This document shows, one piece after another, positions 45,898-56,886 of a stretch of DNA of 64,000 nucleotides (positions are counted from its first letter, which is position 1; each line of letters opens with the position of its first letter). The notes beneath the pieces were generated by a model. That model searched no databases. It had not been told where the DNA came from and saw only the letters and a program-made list of their open reading frames with translations. This DNA is from Pollenia angustigena (Eukaryota; Arthropoda; Insecta; Diptera; Polleniidae), in contig OV884059.1 in assembly GCA_930367215.1 (NCBI GenBank), positions 226,361,803 through 226,425,802 of the forward strand. The letters are read 5' to 3'. Both the position numbers and the translations under genes were made by a program.

Positions 45898-46273
45898 CCC
45901 CTGCAAATAAAATTGGACCACCTGATCCATTTTGATAAAAATGGACTACTCCATGGACTGGTCCGATGTAATGCAAGCATGGACCATGTCATTGTTAAAA
46001 AGTGTTTGTAGTGAGACGACATGTCTTCGTTTTTTAACGACATGTTTTCGTTTTTAAACGACTTCAAAACTAATCCTCTTGAGTATACCATGGAGTAGTT
46101 TTAAAACTACTCCTAAGTGGTCTTAAGGTGGGTTATATGGTCCTCTCCTAGGACATCGTAATGTTAAATAGATCATGTTTTTTCCATATGTTTGGGTTAG
46201 TTTTGGACTAGTCCTGTTCCCTTGTGGGCTACTCCTTACACGCGTGTTTGGACTGGTCCTATTATTTGCAGGG
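45898..46273. mobile_element. 371-bp inverted-repeat element, copy 2
   Basis: Starts CCCTGCAAATAAAATTGGAC at 45898 and ends TTATTTGCAGGG at 46273. It differs from copy 1 at scattered positions and keeps a better 3' terminus. It directly abuts the minus-strand repeat starting at 46274. Confidence 0.78.
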
Positions 46274-46790
46274 ACGGTGGTACCACCGTACTTTTGGCTT
46301 TGAATTGTATCAAAAAAGTACAATTGCACCAACTTTATCAACCGTGGTACGTTAGAAACAAATTGTATGCGTTTGACTATTTTTTTTAAGCAAACGCACA
46401 CAAACACAAATATTAAAGCTGAATTGACGTGTGTAAGAAAAAACAGTTCTAAAGAAACAATTCGCATCAATGCTGCTGTTTACTTTTTATTTTAATAAGG
46501 TTTTGTTCAATATGAGTTTTAGAGAAAACTTGTTAAGGCAAAAGTTGTTGGAAACTTTACTAACAACAACTTCTTAGAAAACGATTTTTATGTAAAATTA
46601 ACATTTTCCTAAATATAAGTCATACAAGTCGGACTTTACGATTTTTCTCAAACTTTGGGGGGCTTGAGGGACGGCTTAGCCTTCGCCGATCGTCCTAAAA
46701 AATGTTTGGAGTTGTTTTTTTTTATCAATACCCACCAAATTGGCGAGTGAGACCTAAATAAATCCAACTTTTGATTTTAACGGTCACCGT
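46274..46790 (-). repeat. GGGTGGCCGTTAA repeat, copy c (inverted)
   Basis: Uninterrupted copy on the minus strand, about 517 bp from GGTGACCGTTAAAATC to GTACGGTGGTACC. It is the best reference for the family. With copies a and b it makes a large imperfect inverted repeat across 42-46.8 kb. Confidence 0.8.
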
Positions 46791-46909
46791 AATGTACATA
46801 TAGCAAACAATTTTATTGTATAGCGTTGGATAGGTAGCGGTGTGGGGGCGAGAACGCAACCCGCCCTCCTCCACGCGCCGGGTAATATTCTAAATCGACT
46901 TACCTCTCG

Positions 46910-47253
46910 CAAACTCGTTTAAAAATTTTTCTTATACCACTAGAGGCATTGGCGTCCCTCAAAAGAACAGAAGGATTGCTGCATTGTTTTTTAATGTCCT
47001 CAACTGCTTTCAACTCTTTGTAAATCTCTTCCTGCTGAAGGTAATTTGTACGCTCTATTTTCTGTGATTTAACACACGTTCCATCCTCTAAAATTTCAGC
47101 ACATGCCTTACGATTGGATAACATAACATGTATAAAATGTTTTGCCTTTATAAAAAGATTTTTTTTTTTGTATAATTGTTTTTCACTTGTTAAATAAATT
47201 AATTTGGAATTACACCGCTTCCCACTCACGAACTCAAAACTTTCCGATTGCAT
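46910..47253 (-). CDS. FLYWCH-like N-terminal exon, probably transposon-derived
   Basis: The frame starts MQSESFEFVSGKRCNSKLIY and continues through LYKKKNLFIKAKHFIHVML, KACAEILEDGTCVKS and EIYKELKAVEDIKKQCSNPS. It runs about 114 residues to a consensus GTAAGT donor just after VCERG (complement of about 46900-46910). The order F..KxxxKLxxxxxxLYxK..., one Cys plus DGT, then ExxxELKxxExIKxxC resembles FLYWCH-type modules with their following helix in Mutator-like transposases. WxC and the HxH pair are missing or altered. The next exon would fall in the repeat at 46274-46790. It might instead be a host gene exon. Confidence 0.45.
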
Positions 47254-47810
47254 TATGTTTAATTTTTTACTAACGACCGCACTCTGAGAAGGCTAAATAA
47301 TTGTGATTGTTTTGTTAAAGAAGTTTCAAAATCTTCAAGTAAACTAACTGTTTTTAAAATACAGTTTCACTAAAATTGATAGAATTACTTAAAAAATTCA
47401 TATTTAAGAAAATGTCACAACGCCCAAATAAATCTGTCTACAACACCCAAAATTTTCCATTTGGGCGATATAACATAGCATTTGGTTTTTTTGTCATTTT
47501 TATTTTTGGGTTTTGGGCAATATAACGCCCTTTTTTCTGTATAAGGAGTATTATATGTTAAAAAAGAGCCAGTTGATTTATTATTTCACTTGGTCCTCAT
47601 ACTCGTATTTAAGTTTTTGGTTCGATTTTTAATACAGTTCTGAAGGGTGTATAAGATTCGATGCAGATGTATATTGCATTAACTCGACTCAAAATTTCCT
47701 CTACATGCGGTAATGGTTTAATGTTCATCCCATTAAGAAATTTCTAAACAAAACATCGTCAAAATGACGATAAATCGTCAAATCTGGCAGCCCTGGTTAT
47801 GAACCCAAAG

Positions 47811-47961
47811 TCGCAATTTACACTATGGACATTTCTTGCCAGACAGAAAAAGTTTGTTGGCGAGAGAGGCAAGAAGTAAAGAGTGTCAAGCATACAGCGT
47901 CGCCCCCTTACCATCAAACTTTTTCTGTCCGGCAAGAAATGTCCCCAGTGTAAATTGGGAC
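47811..47961. mobile_element. Foldback MITE with TTTACACT...GGACATTTCTTGCC arms
   Basis: CAATTTACACT, GGACATTTCTTGCC and GACAGAAAAAGTTTG occur at 47814-47857 and inverted at 47905-47958. About 150 bp; TSD unresolved. Confidence 0.65.
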
Positions 47962-47984
47962 AAACGTGAAAAAATCTCCCTAAA

Positions 47985-48170
47985 AAAATTTATATATTGT
48001 TACAAAAACTCACTCGTAAAACCATGGTGGAATAAGCAGGTGGCATCGTTACGGCAACAAATACAACATTACAACAAAAATGGAAATTATATCATCGTTT
48101 ACGTCAAAAAATACTTTAAACAAAAATCAAAGCGTGCCGCTGAACGTGATGAAATAAATAAATTTTTAGC
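47985..48170 (+). pseudogene. Possible LINE ORF2 fragment
   Basis: The plus frame reads LVKPWWNKQVASLRQQIQHY, then KYFKQKSKRAAERDEINKFL. The PWWN..L..LR and K..KRA.R.E pattern is what the endonuclease-RT linker of Jockey/CR1-type LINEs looks like. The fragment is too short to be sure. Confidence 0.35.
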
Positions 48171-48382
48171 CAATTTTTATTTAATTATGGTTAATATCTT
48201 ATTTATTTTAATTTAAAATTATCAAAAACTTTAATAAAACACAATAATCACAGCATAAAACGTGCACTTTTTGTAAACAAAAACAAAACTTTGACATAAA
48301 CCGAGACAAACAATGCAAGAGCAAAAAATCGTCATCTGGCTTAGTGCTGCCACCTGTTTATTTCACCATGCGTAAAACTGCT

Positions 48383-48638
48383 CTGAGTCACAGAGCATAC
48401 AGAGGCGTCACAAGACAGAAAATATTGTGTTTTTTCTGTCTTTTTCTTCGAAAGCTGCCCTTTTTGCATTTTTTGTTTTGATTCGCAATTCGTGTTGATA
48501 GTGGCGGCCTGTTTTTACACATTGCCACTTCACTACCTAAAAACATATTCTTTCTCTTTCTTCGAAAGCTGCATTCGCAAATGATTTGGGCATTTTTCAT
48601 ACGTCACTTTTTTCATCTCTGTATGCTTTGTGTCTGAG
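48383..48638. mobile_element. CTGAGTCACAGAGCATACAG TIR element
   Basis: CTGAGTCACAGAGCATACAG (48383) pairs imperfectly with CTGTATGCTTTGTGTCTGAG (48638). TTCTTCGAAAGCTGC is repeated directly at 48446 and 48559. About 256 bp. Confidence 0.55.
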
Positions 48639-48668
48639 TGGAGAAGCTTTTTGTCATTATTTCTTAAA

Positions 48669-49093
48669 GGCCCAAATACACTTGTCAAATGCTTGACATT
48701 ATTTTGAAGTGACAACAACAGGAGCAAAAAATATTAAAATATAGATAAAAAGTGTTTAATTGTGATTACATACTTTTTACTGTGTTGCTTTTGAAAAAAT
48801 AAAAAAAATTGAAGAAAAGAAGGAGAAAATTATTAAATAACCTTTTTTTTCCTCCAAAACATATTTTTCTTTTCATCCGACATTTTTAGCGTCTGTTCGG
48901 TTTGAAATCACGTTTAAAGTGTGTAGGTGCTTGAAGAGTAACGCCAATACATTCATTAAAATCACTCGTCAAGCATGCTAAATATCAAAATTTTTTGATT
49001 TTACATCAAGCATCGTCGGTGACACACATACAAACTAATTTTCACTAATGCAACCTTAATGCTAGATGGGAATTTGACCAGTATATTTGGGCC
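48669..49093. mobile_element. GGCCCAAATACA MITE with TTAA(A/G) flanks
   Basis: GGCCCAAATACA (48669) pairs with TATATTTGGGCC (49093). TTAAA and TTAAG flank. Same style as the TTAAA element at 14309. 425 bp, non-coding. Confidence 0.65.
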
Positions 49094-49249
49094 TTAAGGA
49101 CAAACAGGTCGTTTTTGTTTGTCTGCTTTTGTTGCGTTGTCAGCCCGCATTGGTTAGTGTTTCGGCGTCGTATAACTGTACCGAGTTACGGTTTTTGCGG
49201 TTTCTTCATTAACTATATTCAATCGTTTTAACCTAAATGTTTTAATGTG

Positions 49250-49380
49250 TGTTGTCTGGTGGAGAACCAAAGAAAAAAACTCATGTGACTGGTGGAGAAC
49301 CATATATGTAGGTATAACACAGACGTTTTACTGGTGGATTACCAAGGAAATAACTCAGACGTTTACTGATGGAGAACAAA
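49250..49380 (+). repeat. Short minisatellite with CTGGTGGAGAACCA units
   Basis: CTGGTGGAGAACCA (two copies), CTGGTGGATTACCA and CTGATGGAGAAC recur at 30-45-bp steps with CTCAGACGTTTA between. Four units. It produces a short open frame by chance. Confidence 0.65.
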
Positions 49381-49459
49381 ATTCTCTGGAGCGGATTCTG
49401 GAAGCTCTTGCCTTCCTATACGAAGGTTTAGGTCGAACGAGGTTTTGCGGTTAAAGCTT

Positions 49460-49936
49460 CAAAAATTGTGCGATACCCTGGCATTATAAATAGTTCGCCA
49501 AAATCTTTTAGTTTTTAAGCAAAATCAAAAAAAAAAAATGTTACAAAAACTAACATGAACGGGACGGGACACTGATTGTACTGATTCTTATTAAATTTCG
49601 CAAAAATTCGTTTTATATAGGTGAAAATCGTACAATTTGTGAAGATCGGCGCATAATTTACCATAGCCCCCATATAAAGTCCACTCTTCGAAAATACTTT
49701 GGTAAGCCTGAAACCATAACAAATAATGCTATTGCAGTAAATATTGTCTGTCATAATTTTTGGAGATAAGAAATCACTCTGCCAAATTTCGTGAAGATCG
49801 GTCCATAATTTGCTATAGGCCACATATAAAGCTCACTCTGGAAAATTAAAGCCGTAACAAATACAGATATTGTGGTAAAATTTGGTTCAATTTAGTATTA
49901 TATGGGTGGAAATAACACCATATAATTTTTTGATAA
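49460..49936 (-). repeat. Degenerate dispersed repeat, GTGAAGATCGG type
   Basis: Phrases TTTCGTGAAGATCGGTCCAT, CCCCCATATAAAGTCCACTC and its partial duplicate at 49790-49840 are typical of fly non-coding dispersed repeats. Related text resumes at 51480-51590 and 52660-52800, so later elements split it. Confidence 0.5.
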
Positions 49937-49941
49937 CACTG

Positions 49942-51025
49942 CACAGTGGTTTCCCTTATATGGAAAAGCGGTCAAAAATCAATATCTCCAAATCTAAAAA
50001 AGCTAGGGTCTTCAAAATTCAGCTCATTTCATGCCCGATGAACTTAAAGTTGGCAAATTTTAAGGAAAAAATATTAACAACTGTAGCCACATCAACCATT
50101 TGATCTTTTTTTAAGGGTTAATTGGCTTATAGATCTGTTTTAAAAATTTTTGAAATAAAGTATTTTAATATGAAAATTTGGTTGTTTTAAACAAGTTTTA
50201 ATTATAAGAATTAAAATTTGACCTTTGTTTTCACACTTTTCAAATGCAATGAGTAAGCTTCACTTAAACTGAAAGTCAAATACCTTAAAATTGCAATATA
50301 AAGTTTAAAACAACAATTTCTTTAAATAAATGTTGCTCTCTATTCATAACTGCAAATCAAATACCATAAAATTGCAATATAAAGTTTAAAATAACAACAA
50401 TTAAAAAACAAATTCATTTCTCTTTACTCATATTCTTAAAAAGAAATAGTACAAAACAAAATGCGACTTACTATTTTTCGTCGGATGACTATGTAAATCA
50501 CACCCATATGCGAAAATATGCAAAAACCCGCGGCCACAATATTTTTAGAGGGATAAAAAACCTACAATTTGATGCATAAGGCGTTGTGGGCAGATGAGGG
50601 TCATATCACTGAAAGTCTACCTGAAAAAGAAGTTTTTGAAAAACGTGTGTTTTAAAAAGGTCAAAAAAGTATTCTTCAGCGATTTTTTTATGGGCTCATA
50701 TTTTTGCAGCTTTTGTTATTTATTTTGGTAGAAAATAAGTTAAAATTTAATGTTTGTAGGGTTTTTGAAAACTTCTGTCACAATATCGCGAATAAATTTT
50801 TGGATAAACTTAAGTTTTCTTTTATGACTATGCAACCACAATATATGCAATATAAACATACAAACCTCCACTTTCAACGGACAAAAACAATAAAACTTGC
50901 CAAAAAAAAAACAACAAAATTTGTTAGATCCATAAAATTTAGAGTGTTATCAATAAATTTTGTGCAATAAAGCTTAAAAAAAACAATAACTTTTTGATTT
51001 TTGGCCTATGGGGGAAACCACTGTG
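49942..51025. mobile_element. CACAGTGGTTTCCC TIR element with 5-bp TSD
   Basis: CACAGTGGTTTCCCTTATAT (49942) pairs with GGGGGAAACCACTGTG (51025). CACTG flanks both sides (49937-49941, 51026-51030). 1084 bp; no transposase. Two partly duplicated AAAATTGCAATATAAAGTTT blocks lie at 50290-50390. Confidence 0.75.
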
Positions 51026-51038
51026 CACTGGTTCAAAA

Positions 51039-51180
51039 TTTTTTTTTTTAATTCCCTAAGTTAATCCCGCGAAGCTCTACGCTTGTCTGCAGGAAAGAAA
51101 CCAGAGTCTCTGGCGGGAATATAACCCGCAACCCCGGCGCTGATAGACTAGCTCATTACCAGCTAGCCTACCGGGGCACT
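51039..51180 (-). mobile_element. tRNA-derived SINE
   Basis: The minus strand runs GTGCCCCGGTAGGCTAGCTG, then AATGAGCTAG, GGCTAGCTGGTA as an A-box-like element (51157-51168), GCGGGTTATATTCCCGC as the T-arm with B box GGTTATATTCC (51116-51126), then a unique tail GCGGGATTAACTTAGGGAAT and poly(A) at 51039-51050. TTCAAAATT and CTCAAATTT flank as a likely TSD. Not a functional tRNA: no acceptor pairing or anticodon arm. Confidence 0.8.
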
Positions 51181-51595
51181 CAAATTTTAATTTTAAACTT
51201 TTTGCCATAACCTCAAAAATATGATGTTTTCAAAGGTACGAATTTTTTTTATCTCAAGAAGCGTTTTCGAGATGTTTTCTAAAGTACTCATTTTTTTCTC
51301 TCAAGAAGCGTTTTCGAGATATTCGCGAAAATTGTGTTTTTCTGGAGTTATATAAGATCGAAAAATCTCAAGAATTGTTCATCTAAATTGTACAAAATTT
51401 AAACTATTGAATAAATATGTTATTCCTCTTTCAGCACATATTTATACTGTGCAGAGCGAATAAAATTTCACTGAGCTACAGGCCTTTAGATTTGATCCCT
51501 AGCGAACTTTGTGATGAATGATTCCCTCATTTACGGTAGGTCCAATATAAAACACCCTCCTGAAAACCACTTTTTTTAAATCAGGCAACGAATTA

Positions 51596-52656
51596 CACTC
51601 AGGTCTCGTTTTATGCGATAGATGCGTTCCAAAAAAAAAAAAAAAAATCGCATAAATTGAATTCGCATAAAACGATATTCTAGCTTCATACAAAAACTAA
51701 TGATTCGTTCTAAAATTCTGAAAAACCGCATAAATTCAAATTTGAATTAATAAATCAAAACAAAATCGCATAAAAAAATCAACAAATCTACATATATACA
51801 TAAGTTGTCCTATGTTCGTGATCTTATAACTCGAGAACCACTCAACCAATTTTCAAACGAGTACATGCGAGCAGCGCCGGGATCAAACAGTTCGTATAGT
51901 ATATGTGAAGCGGACTACCCAGTAAACATATTTTGTTGGAATTCCTTTATATTTGGCATAACTATAGTTCTAGTAGATATGAATAAGTGTCGAAATATTT
52001 TTTCAATGATGTTTATTTGTCGAGTTACGGGGTGGTAAAGTGTTGCCGTTTTCCAAAAAATGTTTTTTTAAATTATTTTTTCAAACTAAAAACTAATCAA
52101 ACGAAAAAAATTTTTAGGTGATTCTTATAGAAAATCGATTGATCTTTAAATAAAAAAAAATTAATTCGAAAATGAAAAAAATTTTCATCTGCAAAACCGG
52201 AAATGACCAATTTAAATCAAAATTTTTCTAACTAAGTTCTAATTTTTTAATCTTAATTGGCCTTTAGTGTCCTTATCATGTTATAAAAGTTTTATTATGG
52301 GACCTCTTTTAGTTTAAAAGGTATGCAAATTTCGTTGCACTCGTACATGTGGTTATTACAATGTAATTTTTGATTCTATTTTTACCGAAATTAGCCTTCG
52401 TTGTAAAACTAATATTATGTGCTCTTCATTAGTTTAAAAACAATCATACATATGTACATATCGGCTATGCATATAAAAAACACAAAATAAAACAAACTAT
52501 AACGATTATATGAGTGATGCAAACTTGGCTTAATTTAAAAACGGTAAAAAAGGTTAAAAAAACATCTAAAATTTCAAAAACCGTAAAAATTAAAAAAAAA
52601 AATCGTTAGTTTAAAAATCGCAAAAATTTGAATCCGCATAAAACGAGACCAGAGTG
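51596..52656. mobile_element. Tc1/mariner-like non-autonomous element
   Basis: CACTCAGGTCTCGTTTTATG (51596) and inverse CACTCTGGTCTCGTTTTATG (52656), TIR 22 bp with one mismatch. TA flanks both sides (51594-51595, 52657-52658). The inside has a Helitron-like segment (TATGTTCGTGATCTTATAAC, CGAGAACCACTCAACCAATT) at 51800-51860. Confidence 0.8.
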
Positions 52657-52826
52657 TATAATACCGTGAGGTCAGGTTTTATAAAGGTTGTCTTAAAATT
52701 TATAGATCCGTTATAAAGCCCACTCCTAAAATATTCCAACTCGCGGTGGAGGGTATTAAAGTTGCGACACAGCCGAATATAGCACTCTAACTTATTAGAT
52801 AATAAAAAAACCAATTTTGCCAATAA

Positions 52827-53528
52827 AACAAGTAAGAAAGTATAGTCGGTCAAGCCCGACCATATAATACCCTACACCACAGTATTTAAAAACACATCAT
52901 GCTTATGTGTCTATGTAAATATGGATTTATCTATGTTTATAAACTTCATGAAAATCGGTTTGAAAGTTTGTGAGAGGCAGAAATTGCCCGCTGCCTCCCC
53001 TTGTGGTCCTATTTTTTAAAAACTGTATAGCTAATGTGTCCCTATAGATATGGCTCTATGTTTTAAATTTCATTAAAATCGGTTTGAGAGGCAGAAATTG
53101 CCCTATCTCGTGGTCCGATTTTTTTAAAAATTTATACATTTTGTGTCCATATAGATATGGTTCTATCTCTGTTTTAAATTTCATTAAAATCGGTTTGATA
53201 GTTTCTGAGAGGAAGAAATTTCCCCTATCTTCCCTCGTGGTCCTACGATTCGGTCCATTTTTAATAGGCTTGGTCCTTGTGCCAATAAGAACCTATAACC
53301 CAAATTTTATCAAATTATCTCCAAAATTGCGCCCTGTACTTTGCGCACAAGGCTACATGGACAGCCAGCCAGCCAGCTAGCCGGACGGACATCGTTAGTT
53401 CGACTCAGAAAGTGATTCTGAGTAGATCGGTATACTTTAAGGTGGGTCTAGGACCACTATTTTAAGGTGTTACACACATCAGCACAAATGCATAATACCC
53501 TCTCCACTATTGTGGTGTGGGTATAAAA
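52827..53528 (+). repeat. AACAAGTAAGAAAGTATAGTCGG dispersed repeat, copy 2
   Basis: Same boundaries and internal order as 36614-37286, including AATAGGCTTGGTCCTTGTG, AGAACCTATA, TTTGCGCACAAGG and the CAGCCAGCCAGC tail. It keeps GACGGACATCGTTAGTTCGA, which copy 1 has lost. Confidence 0.85.
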
Positions 53529-54055
53529 ATTTGATTTATACATTTGAAGATTTTAAAATAAAAATCAAATTTTTAGGTCATTATTTTTCCAATTTTATTT
53601 ATGTTAAATTTCTTATCTTATCATTACATCAATTCCTAACTTTTAAATGTATGCGGAAAAACTAAAAATATTTAAAAGAAAATTTTGTTTTTCTAGAATG
53701 AATTATTTTTATAAATTTCAATAGAATTGGGTAAGTGCAAATAGCTGCAGTCATTAAGTACTAAAAATTGTTGTTAAATTAATTGTGAAAAGAATTTATG
53801 GTGAATTTGCTTAGAACTTAACAAATTTTTTTTTTTAAGCAGAAAAAATATTTATAAAAAATGGCAAATACATATTACAATCAAGTAGGGTTTTTACATT
53901 AATATTTCAACTACAAGTAGGAACAAATATTACAAAAATAAATAAATTAAAGAAAACTTAATATGTATAGAAATAATTTTGTATAGATTTAAAGAAATAT
54001 CAGTTTTATTTTTGTTTGAAATTTAATTACAAGCTGACTTTAATAGGCAAAGTTG
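53529..54055. other. No gene seen
   Basis: Very AT-rich spacer after the dispersed repeat. Confidence 0.3.
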
Positions 54056-54057
54056 TA

Positions 54058-54243
54058 CAGGGTGGGCCAAGTTGGACTGACTGATTTGAAATGCGCATAA
54101 TTTTTGTATTTTTTACATTTTTTGTATTGAGTAGAGCCATTAACTGCGCACAGGAGAATGGACGCCATCTAAAAAATGTAATTTTTCATACTTAGCTTAA
54201 AAAAAATTTATAATTTCATTTGCAGAAAAAATTGGCCCACCCT
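54058..54243. mobile_element. CAGGGTGGGCCAA mariner-like MITE
   Basis: CAGGGTGGGCCAA (54058) and TTGGCCCACCCTG (54243) are perfect 13-bp TIRs. TA flanks both sides (54056-54057, 54244-54245). 186 bp. Confidence 0.85.
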
Positions 54244-54550
54244 GTATATATTACTAGGTATGTGATGAAAGTCGATAGATTTCAAAACGATAGTTTTTAA
54301 AAGGTGAGATGAATTTTGGACTATTTCCGAATTATAGTTTTAACAATGGTATAATAAAGAAGGAAAAATCATTGGGAGCGTTTTCAATGTCCACCAATGG
54401 CATGTCAAACAACGAAATCTTACTCAACTGAAAATATTTTAACTTTAACATATTTTGCACTTTTTAGGTATTGCAAACTTACTTTTCATGTATGCAAAAC
54501 TATAGCGGTTTTCACCTTTTGTATTAAGTCTACAACTCTGATTTACTTAA

Positions 54551-55654
54551 GGCTAGATTACACTATTATACTTTGTATTAATACATGTCAAAAACTCAAG
54601 TAATATGACAAAGTGTGATAGTGTGAATGCAATGCGTCACGAAAATGACAAGTATTAAGAAAAAAGTTTGACATCCCATACGACTTCATCGTTTTTTGAA
54701 AAATTTCTAAACAGTAATACTTTTCATTGGATCAGGGTTGCATTTTATTTCATGTGTGAGTGTTTATACTTTGGGTGTGTGTGAAACGGTAGCAAAGTAC
54801 TCATGGAAGTAAATTTTGACACTATTGCGGTGAATAAAATTTCACTAGCCCTAGGGGCTAGTATAAATTTTGACATTAGTGTAGACATTTTTGACAACCA
54901 CAAAATTATTTTTTTTCATCAAATTTGTTTAAACAAAATACAAATAATATGGAAGCAGAACCAGCGGCAAAAAAATTAAAAATAATTATACAAGATGTAA
55001 GTATTTAAATATGTATAAGCTTTTTTGCTCACACTTTTTGTAAAAATTGTTAATATATCAGAACGAATTCATCAAATAGTTGGGGCGATCTCATTTCCAA
55101 CAGAATTGAAATGATTATTGGTAAACGTTTGTTTAATTTATTCATTTTCACAAAACTTTTAGTAATTGTTTTTTTCTTTATGTCAAAATTTTACGTTGTC
55201 AAAAATGTTACAATCAAGGCGAATTTATTACAGGTGGTCTTAAAAGCCCTGCTGATATTAGCTAAAATCACTGTTGGATGTCAAAATTTTGTTGATTCTC
55301 TTTTGTTATCTTTGTTTCTGTTTTGTTTTATTTCTGTTTTTGACATTGTACAATGATTTTACAAAAACAAATTGCTTGTGGTTTTTGTACGAGTTGTACT
55401 TGCTGTAGTACCGAGATTACCTGGGATGAATTCGCCTTGGTTACAATTTCACACAGCACAAATATGAAAATTTTCTACCACAAAGAAATTTCATTTCACC
55501 ATAGAACTTTGCTACCGTTTCACACACACCCTTTGTGTGATGATGTGAACACAAACTGTCATGTAACATTAGATTTTTGGACAGTCGCAACAAAACTCAT
55601 TAGATATCTATCTCACAAAGTATTATGGAATACGTAAGACTTGTGAGATAGTGT
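54551..55654. mobile_element. TAGATTACACTAT foldback element with internal arms and a small exon-like frame
   Basis: TAGATTACACTAT (about 54553) pairs with ATAGTGTAATCTA (about 55659). Deeper arms GGGTGTGTGTGAAACGGTAG continue through CAAAGT (54773-54799) and are perfectly inverted at 55502-55527. TSD unresolved. The middle contains an ATG with a splice-donor-like end. Confidence 0.6.
54951..54998 (+). pseudogene. Short exon-like frame inside the foldback element
   Basis: ATG then EAEPAAKKLKIIIQD, ending exactly at GTAAGT. A plausible acceptor (AATATATCAG) lies near 55061, but the next frame stops after NEFIK. It may be the first exon of a lost transposase or captured gene. I do not recognise the protein. 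Confidence 0.3.
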
Positions 55655-55740
55655 AATCTAAAAAAAAATTAAATTGTAAACTGTTGCTTTTTTAATGTGT
55701 TTCACTTGTAGATTGGTAACTTGTAGTTTTAAGAAACAGG

Positions 55741-56046
55741 GGGGCTACTCTCAATTGCGATGCGAAAGCATAATGCCAACTTGGCTCTCTCTATCACTTT
55801 CGCAAAATTTTTTGAAGATGAAGCAATACTGGCAATAAAAATTAAAGATGGCGCAGATTAACAGTAATAAAATGCTAAAATATGTAAAAATATTTGAAAC
55901 TGGAAAATTTAAATAAAATAAATAGTGATGATTTGCGAAAAGAAAAAAATTAATAGATGCGAAAGACACATGCGCAAACGCATTAAAGAGTACCAATCGC
56001 TAGATTTGCTACCATTTTCTTTCGTATCGCAATAGAGAGTAGCCCC
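55741..56046. mobile_element. GGGGCTACTCTC MITE with CAGG TSD
   Basis: GGGGCTACTCTCAATTGCGA (55741) pairs with its inverse (to 56046), continued by TGCGAAAG. CAGG flanks both sides (55737-55740, 56047-56050). 306 bp. Confidence 0.78.
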
Positions 56047-56050
56047 CAGG

Positions 56051-56487
56051 GCCCAGATATATGTATGATAGATGTATTATTAAATTTTTTTTACGAACTG
56101 TTTTTTTTTTTTTTTTTTTTTTTATTTTACACCTTTACTGTACGAAGTCACAGCAAACCCAAACTGTTCGATTGCAAAGACAATAAAAGACTTTTCAACA
56201 GTTGATATTTATTTAAACAGCAGTAACGAAAGCAAGAGTTTCCTTGTTGAACCTAAAAAAACTTTTACTCCACAGCAAGAGCATAAACATTTACCTTATT
56301 CATAAAAAATATTTCAGTTTATTTAAAGGTTAATTAAACAAACTTTCATATAAAATTCGTCTTTTAAACCTGTTATTAGCATGGAATATTGTTTATGAAT
56401 AAGCTTTTCTGTCTTCAGTTTCTTAAATATGACAAAAGAGAATATTTTAATATTTAATATTTTAATATTTTAAATCGTCGGTCTCAT
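56051..56487. other. No gene seen
   Basis: A T run (about 56101-56123) and AT-rich DNA; nothing recognised. Confidence 0.3.
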
Positions 56488-56703
56488 GTAGAAAGGCCCT
56501 AACTCGATTTTTTTCGAAATTGATTTTTTATTGATTCCATTTTCCACAAATACACCTCGTCACAAGAATTTAATGCAATAGCATTCCAAATATCAGTTTC
56601 ACAAGCAATTGAAGAAGCCATTTTACATTATGATACATTCAGTTTCTATTATGTTTTGCCTTCTCCTGTAAAGTTGCAATTATGTGAGTTAGGGCCTTTC
56701 TAC
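56488..56703. mobile_element. GTAGAAAGGCCCTAACTC TIR element
   Basis: GTAGAAAGGCCCTAACTC (56488) and its inverse (to 56703). The right subterminal TTCTCCTGTAAA and general layout parallel the elements at 36177 and 39688, suggesting a shared ancestor with changed termini. Confidence 0.65.
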
Positions 56704-56886
56704 AAATTTTTTGCAATTTCACCCGAATTGGATTATCCGAACAGGGCTGCTGGTTTTCTTATTATACCATGTTCTAAACTACATATTTAATCAAAATATA
56801 GTTAAATTTTTATATACTTGAGGCCAAGTCAAATAGACTCTTTTGTTCTTTATACGTCTCTTTTTTTTAACTGACTGACAACTTAA

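Larger units (their letters stand above)
41759..47530. mobile_element. Composite repeat block, possible Mutator-like element with FLYWCH-like ORF
   Basis: Left end GGCGTTAGATCAAAACGCCC (41760) and right end (inverted) GGGCGTTATATTGCCCAAAA (47530). Both ends hold arrays of TAACGCCCAAA motifs (41759-41930, 47411-47530). TTTTTT flanks both sides but is low-complexity. Inside are the ORF at 46910-47253, three copies of a ~500-bp repeat, a hAT-like element and a 371-bp element. One parental element is an inference. Confidence 0.4.

Noticed and set aside
46123..46470. 115-residue minus-strand frame
   Set aside because: It spans the junction of two repeats (45898-46273 and 46274-46790), so it is a chance fusion.
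49245..49454. 69-residue frame rich in Trp
   Set aside because: Produced by a short tandem repeat (CTGGTGGAGAACCA).
51100..51180. Possible tRNA gene on the minus strand
   Set aside because: A and B boxes are present but acceptor and anticodon stems do not form, and a unique tail with poly(A) follows, so it is a SINE.
53084..53380. 98-residue plus-strand frame
   Set aside because: It lies in the dispersed repeat at 52827-53528; the copy at 36614 has only fragments of it, so it is not a conserved protein.
36614..53528. The two AACAAGTAAGAAAG repeats as LTRs of one retrovirus-like element
   Set aside because: Same orientation, but no gag/pol between them, no TG...CA ends and no shared TSD; each ends in its own stem, so they are independent repeats.
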